DNA of 58,937 nucleotides from Flavobacteriaceae bacterium (GTDB lineage: Bacteria > Bacteroidota > Bacteroidia > Flavobacteriales > Flavobacteriaceae): the NCBI GenBank assembly GCA_024762795.1, contig JANTGS010000008.1, forward strand, positions 1-58,937. Direction: 5' to 3'. Under the pieces are notes generated by a model, which saw nothing but the letters and a program-made list of their open reading frames with translations, was not told where the DNA came from and did no database searches. Positions 1-7,326 of the stretch are shown in pieces. Made by a program: the position numbers and the translations under genes. Each line of letters starts with the position of its first letter. Within the stretch, counting starts at the first letter, position 1.

Positions 1-97
1 CAAAGGAATATCCAATTTTAATTCGTTTTAATGTTTACTTGCGGATTTGTGGTTTTTTATTTATTTTTATAAAAAATTAAATTAAAATCTATTTAAA

Positions 98-1663
98 ATG
101 TTAAAAAAACAAAACTTATTAAGTTTATTGATTGTCATTTTCATGATCTCATCAGTTTTCGCACAAAAAAAACCAAATATCTTAGTAATTTGGGGTGACG
201 ACATTGGAATTGAGAACATCAGCTACAACAATCGGGGTATGATGGGTTACATGACGCCTAATATTGACAGAGTAGCCAAAGAAGGTCTTGCTTTTACAGA
301 TTATTATGGACAACAAAGTTGTACAGCAGGTCGAGCAGCTTTTATTAGTGGTAGTGTACCTGTACGGTCTGGCATGACCAAAGTAGGTATGCCAGGAGCT
401 AAAGAAGGTTGGCAAGAAAGTGACCTTACAATGGCTACTGTATTAAAGAGTCTAGGTTATACTACGGGTCAGTTTGGAAAAAATCATCAAGGTGATTTGG
501 ATGAGCATTTACCTACAAATCATGGTTTTGATGAATTTTTTGGAAACCTCTATCATCTTAATGCAGAAGAAGAGCCCGAAAATTTAGATTATCCTGCTGA
601 TATGGTTTTAAAAGATGGCACCACATTTATAGAGAAATTTGGGCCCAGAGGCGTTATTCACTCCTGGGCAGATGGAAAAGGTGGACAACGTATTGAAGAC
701 ACAGGTCCATTGACCAGAAAACGTATGGAAACAATTGATGAAGAAACTGTTAAAGAAGCAAAAAGATTTATTAGAGATGCAGTAAAATCGGGCGAGCCCT
801 TCTTTGTTTGGTGGAACGGAACACGAATGCATTTTCGGACTCATGTGAAAAAAGAGCACAGAGGTATTTCCGGACAAGATGAATATAGTGATGGTATGGT
901 TGAACACGATATGCAAGTAGGTGAATTGTTAGATTTATTAGATGAATTAGGCATTGCAGATAATACAGTTGTTATGTATTCTACTGACAACGGACCCCAT
1001 TTTAATACCTGGCCTGATGCTGCAACCACTCCTTTTCACGGTGAAAAAAACAGTTCTTGGGAAGGCGCTTACCGTGTTCCCGCATTTGTAAGATGGCCGG
1101 GACATTTCCCTGCTGGAAAAACTTTAAACGGAATTGTTGCACATGAAGATTGGTTACCTACCTTTGCTGCTATTGCGAGTGAACCAAACATTGTGGCTAA
1201 GGCTAAAAAAGGAGTGAAAATGGGTGGTAGATTTTATAAAAATTATATTGATGGTGTAAACCAACTGGATTATTTAACGGGTAAAGTAAAAGACTCTCCA
1301 AGAGAAGGGTTTATTTATGTAAATGATGCAGGGCAAATTGCTGCACTCCGATATGGAGATTGGAAAGCTATGTTTCAGGTTAATAGAGCAGATCAGTTAC
1401 AAATTTGGTTAGAGCCTTTTATAGAATTAAGAGCTCCATATTTATTTAATCTTCGAAGAGATCCGTTTGAAAAAGCATTAAAGGGGTCTAATACCTATTA
1501 TGACTGGTATATAGATAGAGCTTATATTCTAATGGCTATTCAAGGTTATGCTTTTAATTTCTTAAGCACATTTAAAGAGTATCCACCTAGCCAAACAGCT
1601 GGAGATTGGAGTCTTTCAAAAGTGGAGAAACAGATAGAAGAAATGACATTACAAAGTAATTAA
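98..1663 (+). CDS. Secreted arylsulfatase-family sulfatase
   Basis: Type I formylglycine-dependent sulfatase, 521 residues. It hydrolyses sulfate esters; the substrate is not predictable. An N-terminal signal peptide ends near FAQ (residues 21-23), so it is exported to the periplasm. Seen directly: metal-binding Asp pair D34-D35 after the first strand, the core motif C-T-A-G-R at 75-79 (C75 would become formylglycine; family pattern C-x-P/A-x-R), and the distal metal ligands D297-N298 in YSTDNG. The length is typical of the family. The next gene, a HAD phosphatase lipoprotein, starts 54 bases downstream on the same strand, so co-transcription is likely. No carbohydrate-utilisation (SusCD) genes are adjacent, so a polysaccharide locus is not supported. 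The 97 bases before the gene are AT-rich with no clear promoter. Confidence 0.9.
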   Translation: MLKKQNLLSLLIVIFMISSVFAQKKPNILVIWGDDIGIENISYNNRGMMGYMTPNIDRVAKEGLAFTDYYGQQSCTAGRAAFISGSVPVRSGMTKVGMPGAKEGWQESDLTMATVLKSLGYTTGQFGKNHQGDLDEHLPTNHGFDEFFGNLYHLNAEEEPENLDYPADMVLKDGTTFIEKFGPRGVIHSWADGKGGQRIEDTGPLTRKRMETIDEETVKEAKRFIRDAVKSGEPFFVWWNGTRMHFRTHVKKEHRGISGQDEYSDGMVEHDMQVGELLDLLDELGIADNTVVMYSTDNGPHFNTWPDAATTPFHGEKNSSWEGAYRVPAFVRWPGHFPAGKTLNGIVAHEDWLPTFAAIASEPNIVAKAKKGVKMGGRFYKNYIDGVNQLDYLTGKVKDSPREGFIYVNDAGQIAALRYGDWKAMFQVNRADQLQIWLEPFIELRAPYLFNLRRDPFEKALKGSNTYYDWYIDRAYILMAIQGYAFNFLSTFKEYPPSQTAGDWSLSKVEKQIEEMTLQSN

Positions 1664-1717
1664 ATTAATATAAGAAAGTCCGTTCTGAAAAAATATCTGA
1701 CCTTTAAAACCAACACT

Positions 1718-2758
1718 ATGAAAACAAATTTATCCAGATTACTTATTGCATTACTATTTATTTCTTTTGTAACCTCTTGTAAACAGGAACCTGCAAAAGA
1801 AGTAAAAGAAACTTTTGAAAAGAAAACCATCCAAACTGATCCTCTCGCTTCATGGAATGAAACTTCTGCCAAAAAGGAAATTATGGCTTATGTGGATGCT
1901 GTGACCGATAACAACAATTCACGTTTTATTCCTGTTGTCGACAGAATCGCTGTATTTGATAACGATGGTACACTTTGGAGTGAACAACCCGCTTATTTTC
2001 AATTATTTTTTGCTATAGACAAGATAAAGGCAATGGCAAAAGATCATCCTGAATGGAAAAATAAGCAGCCCTTTAAAGCAGTTCTGGAAGATGATATAAA
2101 AACTCTTGCAAAGGGAGGACAAGAAGCAGTGGTCAAACTTGTACTTGCATCTCATGCAGGCACAACAACCGAAGAATTTAAATCGGATGTGAAAAAATGG
2201 ATTGCCATAGCAAAACATCCTACAAAAAATGTGAGATATGACCAATTAGTATTCCAGCCTATGCTGGAATTGCTTAAATATTTAAGAGCTCACGACTTTA
2301 AAACTTATATAGTTTCCGGTGGAGGAGTTGATTTTATGAGAGCAATTGTTACCGAAGTTTATGGAATACCCGAAGAACAAATCATAGGATCCAGATTTAA
2401 AACAGAATTTGATTATAATAACGGAAATCCGGTAATAAAAAGATTACCTACCTTAGATTTTAATGATGATAAAGAAGGAAAGCCCATTAATATTCATAAT
2501 ATAATTGGTAAAAAGCCTGTTTTTGCCGCAGGCAATTCTGATGGTGATTTACAAATGTTACAATGGACAGCATCTTCCAGTCAAAAGAGTTTTATGCTTT
2601 ATGTTCATCATACCGATGCAGAAAGAGAATGGGCATACGACAGAGATTCTCATATAGGAAGATTAGATAAAGGTTTAGACCAAGCTAAAAAAGATGGTTG
2701 GACTCTTGTTGATATGAAAAACGATTGGAAAGTGATCTATCCTTTTGAATTAAGATAG
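1718..2758 (+). CDS. HAD-superfamily phosphatase lipoprotein
   Basis: 346-residue haloacid-dehalogenase-type hydrolase. The signal sequence ends in a lipobox (V-T-S-C, Cys21), so it should be lipid-anchored outside the cytoplasmic membrane. HAD motif I is D81-N-D-G-T, with D81 the expected nucleophile. A later Ser/Thr motif (VSGGG) and a GNSDGD motif complete the fold, which resembles phosphoserine-phosphatase-like members. The substrate is unknown. It follows the sulfatase closely and is followed by a strong terminator at 2801-2829, so the two probably form one transcription unit. Confidence 0.85.
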   Translation: MKTNLSRLLIALLFISFVTSCKQEPAKEVKETFEKKTIQTDPLASWNETSAKKEIMAYVDAVTDNNNSRFIPVVDRIAVFDNDGTLWSEQPAYFQLFFAIDKIKAMAKDHPEWKNKQPFKAVLEDDIKTLAKGGQEAVVKLVLASHAGTTTEEFKSDVKKWIAIAKHPTKNVRYDQLVFQPMLELLKYLRAHDFKTYIVSGGGVDFMRAIVTEVYGIPEEQIIGSRFKTEFDYNNGNPVIKRLPTLDFNDDKEGKPINIHNIIGKKPVFAAGNSDGDLQMLQWTASSSQKSFMLYVHHTDAEREWAYDRDSHIGRLDKGLDQAKKDGWTLVDMKNDWKVIYPFELR

Positions 2759-2800
2759 AACTGCTATGATACTTTATCGGTTTCCATAAAAAAAATTATA

Positions 2801-2829
2801 AAAAAGCTGCCAAATGGCAGCTTTTTTTT
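2801..2829 (+). terminator. Rho-independent terminator after HAD lipoprotein gene
   Basis: Stem AAGCTGCC / GGCAGCTT with an AAAT-type loop followed by a run of T. It lies 43 bases after the stop codon of the HAD gene. Confidence 0.85.
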
Positions 2830-2981
2830 AAGCTTTAAATTGAGATATTAAGTCCATTACAAAAGTCGGATATTTGTTTAATTTCTATAAAATTAACAAC
2901 AATATAAATTTTTCAAATTAACAGTCTGTTATTAAAATTTTTTTCATTTAATTTGTGTTTAATAAACTAAATTATAAAATT

Positions 2982-3596
2982 ATGAAAATTATCAAAGGAT
3001 TAATTGTAATTGCAATGGTAGCGACAATTGCTATCTCTTGTAAAGACACTAAAAAAGAAGAACCATCAAAAGAAGGTACTGAAGTAGTAACAGAAACCAA
3101 AGAAGTTGTTGAAGAAGTAAAAACAGAAGCTCCTGCCACAACTACTACTACAACAACTACTACAAAGGCTGCTGAAAATAGTGAAAAAGCTATTGAAACC
3201 ACTTCTAAAGATTTAGAAGAATTACCAGTAGCAGAAGGAATCATTTACGATTCTGCAGCTGAGACTCCGGTTGCTTTCCCTGGTTGTGAAGGCACAAATG
3301 AGGAGGTCAGAGCCTGTTCATTAAAAGAATTTAAAAAGAATCTGTCAAAGAATTTCGACAAAGATCTGGCTAACCGGTATGATATTCAACCCGGCCACTA
3401 TAAGATCAGAACAATTCTAAAAGTTGATGCTGCGGGAAATGCATCAGTAGTAAGAGTTGACGGATCAACAGAAAAAGCTAAAAAGGAGATCATTAAACTA
3501 ATTGACAAATTACCTGTTTTAAAACCTGCAACGGTTGCCGGTGAAGCTGTTGATGTATATTATGTGGTACCCATCGTACTTGATGTACAAAACTAA
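2982..3596 (+). CDS. Lipoprotein with TonB-C-like C-terminal domain
   Basis: 204 residues from the ATG at 2982; an in-frame GTG at 2955 would add nine residues before the signal peptide and is unlikely. The lipobox is A-I-S-C (Cys20). Residues about 21-95 are a low-complexity Lys/Glu/Thr linker that includes nine consecutive Thr (53-61). Residues about 96-204 resemble the Bacteroidota TonB C-terminal domain: a FPGCE motif (C102), a second Cys (C112), a KNF helix, a 'V...GN...V.VDGS' strand, a 'L...LP.LKPA...G.AV' segment and a final VPIVLDV strand. TonB proper is anchored by a transmembrane helix and needs a long periplasmic span; this one is lipid-anchored, so a role as an energy transducer is doubtful. 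Confidence 0.75.
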   Translation: MKIIKGLIVIAMVATIAISCKDTKKEEPSKEGTEVVTETKEVVEEVKTEAPATTTTTTTTTKAAENSEKAIETTSKDLEELPVAEGIIYDSAAETPVAFPGCEGTNEEVRACSLKEFKKNLSKNFDKDLANRYDIQPGHYKIRTILKVDAAGNASVVRVDGSTEKAKKEIIKLIDKLPVLKPATVAGEAVDVYYVVPIVLDVQN

Positions 3597-3655
3597 AAAC
3601 TGTGTGTGAATATAACCGAAAGGTAAAGGCTAAATAATCACTTTTATAAAATTAT

Positions 3656-3690
3656 AAACCGTTTTCAAAATATTGAAAACGGTTTTTTTT
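3656..3690 (+). terminator. Rho-independent terminator
   Basis: Stem AAACCGTTTTCA / TGAAAACGGTTT with an eight-T tail, 60 bases after the TonB-C-like lipoprotein gene. Confidence 0.85.
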
Positions 3691-3725
3691 ATGTTTTTCA
3701 GGAATTTTTTTTATCAGAAAAAGTA

Positions 3726-3733
3726 TATCTTTG
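3726..3733 (+). promoter_or_regulatory. -7 promoter element (TATCTTTG)
   Basis: Exact match to the Bacteroidota -7 consensus TAnnTTTG, 33 bases before the ATG of the coiled-coil protein. A T-rich stretch about 20 bases upstream could serve as the -33 element. It lies just after a terminator, as expected for a separate unit. Confidence 0.6.
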
Positions 3734-3766
3734 AATAAATGATACTAACCTTATAAAACACAAACA

Positions 3767-4390
3767 ATGGATGAAAAATTATTAAAAGAGAAAGCGCTGG
3801 AAAAACTTAACAATTGGATAGCAAAACTTGAAGAACTGAAGAGTCAGATCAATTCAGAATCTGAGGAAACCCTGGATGGATTTGAAGCACAGAAAGCCAA
3901 GCTGAGTAAGTGGACAGAGAAAATTAAAACCCAATTTACTGAAGCAGAAGGCATGAGTAAAGAAAAAGCCGAGTCAGTACAGAAAATGTTGGAAGAGCTT
4001 AAAGAAAAGGCACTGCAGGCGAAAGCAGAGACAGAGGATACTATGGATAAGCAACATAAAAATCTAAGCAAAAAACTGGATAAATTAAAAGACTATCTGA
4101 CAGAAGCTTATAAAGATTCAAAAGATGCTGCCAAAGACCTTTCAGAAGATGCTTTGGATGATCTGGATGATTTTCATGCCAAATTTGATGCCTACAAAAT
4201 AAAAGCTCAGCATATGAGTAAAGATGCAGAAGGCACATGGGATGAAAAAAGAAAAGAGATCAACAAAAAATTGAATGAGCTTAGTGCAAAATTAACCGAC
4301 AGCCAGGGAGAAGCCTCTGAAAAATGGGAAGATATCTCTAAAGAATTATCTGAGGCCTGGAAGCATGTACGTAAAGCCTTTAAAAGTTAG
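3767..4390 (+). CDS. Cytoplasmic coiled-coil protein of unknown function
   Basis: 207 residues, almost wholly charged amphipathic helix rich in Lys, Glu, Asp and Ala, with no signal peptide, no membrane segment and no Cys. Repeated patterns such as LSKKLDKLKD and LNELSAKLTDS point to long helical or apolipoprotein/LEA-like structure. I do not recognise a family. It has its own promoter (3726-3733) and stands alone between two terminators. Stress-related or structural roles are guesses. Confidence 0.75.
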   Translation: MDEKLLKEKALEKLNNWIAKLEELKSQINSESEETLDGFEAQKAKLSKWTEKIKTQFTEAEGMSKEKAESVQKMLEELKEKALQAKAETEDTMDKQHKNLSKKLDKLKDYLTEAYKDSKDAAKDLSEDALDDLDDFHAKFDAYKIKAQHMSKDAEGTWDEKRKEINKKLNELSAKLTDSQGEASEKWEDISKELSEAWKHVRKAFKS

Positions 4391-4536
4391 TTTTTTTTTA
4401 AAAATATTCATCATTAAATTTTTTTCATTTTTAAGATGTGATATTTTAAATAAATTCGTAAATTGTAACATGTTTCAAGAACAATTATTCTTTAGGATCT
4501 TGTTTATGTTATAATTAATTTTGAGTTAATAAGTTT

Positions 4537-4562
4537 AAACACACTCTTCGGGGTGTGTTTTT
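4537..4562 (+). terminator. Hairpin terminator before gcvT
   Basis: Perfect 8-bp stem AAACACAC / GTGTGTTT around TCTTCGGG, followed by T residues. Confidence 0.75.
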
Positions 4563-4659
4563 ATTTTCATCTTTTATATTTTTATGAGAATTCTGTTATA
4601 ATATTGAATACTTCCCTTATTAATCCCTTAAAACAAGTGATAAAACCATTATTTTTCAA

Positions 4660-4667
4660 TAATTTTG
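4660..4667 (+). promoter_or_regulatory. -7 promoter element of gcvT (TAATTTTG)
   Basis: Exact TAnnTTTG match 25 bases before the gcvT ATG. No clear TTG was seen at the -33 position. Confidence 0.55.
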
Positions 4668-4692
4668 TAAAACTCATTTAAATTAAATTATC

Positions 4693-5775
4693 ATGAAAAA
4701 TACTGCTTTAACACATATTCACGAAGCACTCGGAGCCAAGATGGTTCCCTTTGCAGGATACAATATGCCTGTTCAATATGAAGGGGTAAATACCGAACAC
4801 GAAACCGTTAGAAAAGGGGTGGGTGTTTTTGACGTATCTCATATGGGAGAATTTCTAATCGAAGGAGAAAATGCACTCGATCTTGTTCAGAAAGTTACCT
4901 CTAATGATGCCTCAAAACTTGAAATTAATGATGCCCAATACAGCTGTATGCCCAATGAAACCGGCGGAATAGTTGATGATCTTATTGTTTACCACGTTCA
5001 TAAAAATACTTATTTACTTGTGGTCAATGCCTCAAATATTGATAAAGACTGGAATTGGATCGCATCTCAAAATACCATGAATGCTACCATGAGAAATCTT
5101 TCTGACGATTATTCCTTGTTAGCCATTCAGGGACCAAAAGCTGTGGAGGCCATGCAAAGTCTTACTTCTGTTGACCTTGCTTCTATTCCTTTTTATAAAT
5201 TCAGAGTAGGTGATTTTGCAGGAATAAAAAATGTGATCATTTCAGCAACAGGTTATACCGGAAGCGGTGGATTTGAGATCTATTGTAAGAATGATGAAGT
5301 GGAACAGGTTTGGAATAAGGTATTTGAGGCTGGAAAGGAATTTGGTATTAAGCCTATCGGATTGGCAGCCAGAGATACTCTCCGACTTGAAATGGGTTAT
5401 TGTTTATACGGTAATGATATTGATGACACCACCTCACCTATCGAAGCAGGGTTGAGCTGGATCACTAAATTTACCAAAGATTTCACCAATTCAGAAGCTC
5501 TTAAAAAACAAAAGGAAGAAGGTGTTTCCAGATATCTTAAAGCTTTTAAGATCGACGGAAAAGGTATTCCGCGTCATGGTTACAATATCGTCAATGAAAA
5601 CGGCGAAAAGATCGGTGTGGTCACTTCCGGCACAATGAGTCCAAGTTTAAAAGAAGGAATTGGCATGGGATATATAGATAAACCCTATCATAAATTAGGA
5701 ACACAAATTTTTATTCAAATAAGAAATAAAGCCATTCCGGCTACTATCGTAAAATTACCTTTTTATAAAGGATAG
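4693..5775 (+). CDS. gcvT: Aminomethyltransferase (glycine cleavage T protein)
   Basis: 360 residues, the usual T-protein length. It transfers the methylene group of the aminomethyl-lipoyl H protein to tetrahydrofolate in glycine cleavage and acts in the cytoplasm. Seen: N-terminal '[10 protein letters not shown]' and '[10 protein letters not shown]' blocks, the folate-domain '[12 protein letters not shown]' block, '[18 protein letters not shown]', and the C-terminal barrel with '[18 protein letters not shown]'. The other glycine cleavage genes (gcvH, gcvP) are not in the window, so gcvT stands alone, which is common in Bacteroidota. It has its own promoter and terminator. Confidence 0.95.
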   Translation: MKNTALTHIHEALGAKMVPFAGYNMPVQYEGVNTEHETVRKGVGVFDVSHMGEFLIEGENALDLVQKVTSNDASKLEINDAQYSCMPNETGGIVDDLIVYHVHKNTYLLVVNASNIDKDWNWIASQNTMNATMRNLSDDYSLLAIQGPKAVEAMQSLTSVDLASIPFYKFRVGDFAGIKNVIISATGYTGSGGFEIYCKNDEVEQVWNKVFEAGKEFGIKPIGLAARDTLRLEMGYCLYGNDIDDTTSPIEAGLSWITKFTKDFTNSEALKKQKEEGVSRYLKAFKIDGKGIPRHGYNIVNENGEKIGVVTSGTMSPSLKEGIGMGYIDKPYHKLGTQIFIQIRNKAIPATIVKLPFYKG

Positions 5776-5798
5776 CACATTTTTAAATTTAAATATTT

Positions 5799-5840
5799 AA
5801 AGCCTTCACAATAGTATTTATTGTAAAGGCTTTCTTTTTT
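5799..5840 (+). terminator. Rho-independent terminator of gcvT
   Basis: Long stem AAAGCCTTcACAATA / TATTGTaAAGGCTTT with a T-rich tail, 24 bases after the gcvT stop. Confidence 0.9.
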
Positions 5841-5968
5841 ATGGAATTCCCTCATTCTCAATAAAAAGAAGAAAACTTATTTCAGGATTAAGCATATTAT
5901 TTATTATATTTACTAGTCCAAAACTTTAAACAGTTCTTTTACTTTACAAACCTATAAATATTTTTACC

Positions 5969-7222
5969 ATGCAAATAACCGGTATGAAATATGGCGCGCC
6001 CATTTTAAAACTTTCAGGATTCCCTGTTCCCGAAGTACTAAATGCCAATGCAACACTCGATGAGATTGAGAAACTCATTCACAAAAGAAGTAAATGTGTT
6101 GTAAAGCCGGTTTTTTACGGAGGGGTAGGTAAGAAAGGGAAAGCCGGTCTTGTCAGGATTGTAAAATCAACCTCAGAGGCACTTCAGGCCAAACACGATC
6201 TGTTTTTTGCCGAACATAGTTTTCATAATCAGCGAATACAGTCAACAGGAGTTACTTATGAAGAGTTTATACCCTCTGATTATGAGATCTACTTTAATCT
6301 TAATGTTTGCACATCGTCACGCCGGGCCAGCTTTACCCTCACGCATCATGGAGGAGTTGACATTGAAGAATTACCTTCCGTCAAGATCATCAATAAATCA
6401 TTTAATGTTTTAACCGGACTCAAAGCTTATCATATTATCGATGCCTTGTCTGATCTTAATGCTCCTTCCGAAATTATCAGTCCCCTGGTACAATTCTTAC
6501 CTAAATTATGGAATCTTTACAATGATTTCGGATTTACAACCCTGGAGCTTAATCCCATTAGAATGGAAAAAGTGGGTAAAAAATATTTTCCTGTGGCCTG
6601 TGATTTTAAAGCTCAGTTCGATCAGGACAATCCGCACTGGAAACGACTTCAGCTTCCTCCGGAGATTTTTCATGCCAACCTTTCTAAATTTGAAGCAGAA
6701 ATTAATCAGCTCCGCACCTATCAGGGGCAAAGTGATGTAGTGGTCATCAATCCAAAAGGAAGCATTACCTCTTTTATGTTTGGTGGAGGAGCCAACAGTG
6801 CAGCAACAGAAGTATTATCGCAAAAAGCAACAATCTCCAGTGATTTTGGTGGAAATCCACCGTATGAGAAAATGTATCAGATAGCCTCTATAGTTTTTAA
6901 ATACTGGCTAAAACAATCTAATGTATTACTGATCATAGGAGGAAAAGCCAATAACACTGACATTTTTGTAACCTATAAAGGCATGTTTGATGCACTGAGG
7001 GATTATGTAAACGAAAATGGAAAACCTGATATTTATGTAGTTTCCGGACGCGGAGGACCTAACCTGATCAAAGGCTTTACTTATGCTGCCAATATCCTGG
7101 ATGCACTTGAAATTCCTTATAAATTTTTTGGGTATGACAGTTCCATGATAGAAGTGATTCAATATGCTGTAGATATTGATAATTACCTGCTGGAAAAACA
7201 CACACAAAAAATATCTCTTTAA
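5969..7222 (+). CDS. ATP-citrate-lyase-like small subunit (ATP-grasp plus citrate-binding domain)
   Basis: 417 residues, about the size of the small (AclB-type) subunit of split bacterial ATP-citrate lyase. The N-terminal half is an ATP-grasp/succinyl-CoA-synthetase-beta-like region (VVKPVFYGGVGKKGKAG near residue 45; TTLELNPIRM near 190). The C-terminal part matches the citrate-binding domain of human ACLY block by block: NPKGSITSFMFGGGANS (NPKGRIW...GGGAS in ACLY), LLIIGGKANNTD (LIIGGSIANFTN), FKGIVRAIRDY-like 'YKGMFDALRDY', and 'SGRGGPN' (RRGGPN). The partner gene begins 104 bases downstream. Family knowledge: together these subunits make citryl-CoA from citrate, CoA and ATP. I infer a citrate- or homologue-activating ligase; the substrate is not proven because the partner is unusual. 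Confidence 0.8.
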   Translation: MQITGMKYGAPILKLSGFPVPEVLNANATLDEIEKLIHKRSKCVVKPVFYGGVGKKGKAGLVRIVKSTSEALQAKHDLFFAEHSFHNQRIQSTGVTYEEFIPSDYEIYFNLNVCTSSRRASFTLTHHGGVDIEELPSVKIINKSFNVLTGLKAYHIIDALSDLNAPSEIISPLVQFLPKLWNLYNDFGFTTLELNPIRMEKVGKKYFPVACDFKAQFDQDNPHWKRLQLPPEIFHANLSKFEAEINQLRTYQGQSDVVVINPKGSITSFMFGGGANSAATEVLSQKATISSDFGGNPPYEKMYQIASIVFKYWLKQSNVLLIIGGKANNTDIFVTYKGMFDALRDYVNENGKPDIYVVSGRGGPNLIKGFTYAANILDALEIPYKFFGYDSSMIEVIQYAVDIDNYLLEKHTQKISL

Positions 7223-7326
7223 AAGATTAAAATGTTAATTCATTTTCAGAAAATACAAAGAGTTTCTAATACCATAACCTCTCCCCCTGCGGGAAGCTGA
7301 TGTTCTAAAAATAAAAAACCATACTG

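Larger units (their letters stand above)
4391..4692. other. Intergenic stretch before gcvT
   Basis: 302 bases without a gene. It holds a hairpin terminator at 4537-4562, more than 140 bases after the upstream stop codon, and the gcvT promoter at 4660-4667. A weak -7-like TAAATTCG near 4453 precedes the hairpin, so a short non-coding transcript of about 100 bases is conceivable but unproven. Confidence 0.5.

Noticed and set aside
1-97. Partial gene at the left edge of the window
   Set aside because: No reading frame with protein character runs into the window; the bases are AT-rich leader sequence of the sulfatase gene.
2972-3244. 90-codon minus-strand frame with a poly-valine run
   Set aside because: The valine run is simply the reverse complement of the poly-threonine tract in the real lipoprotein gene.
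4660-4692. Glycine riboswitch before gcvT
   Set aside because: Only about 25 bases lie between the promoter element and the start codon, too short for an aptamer.
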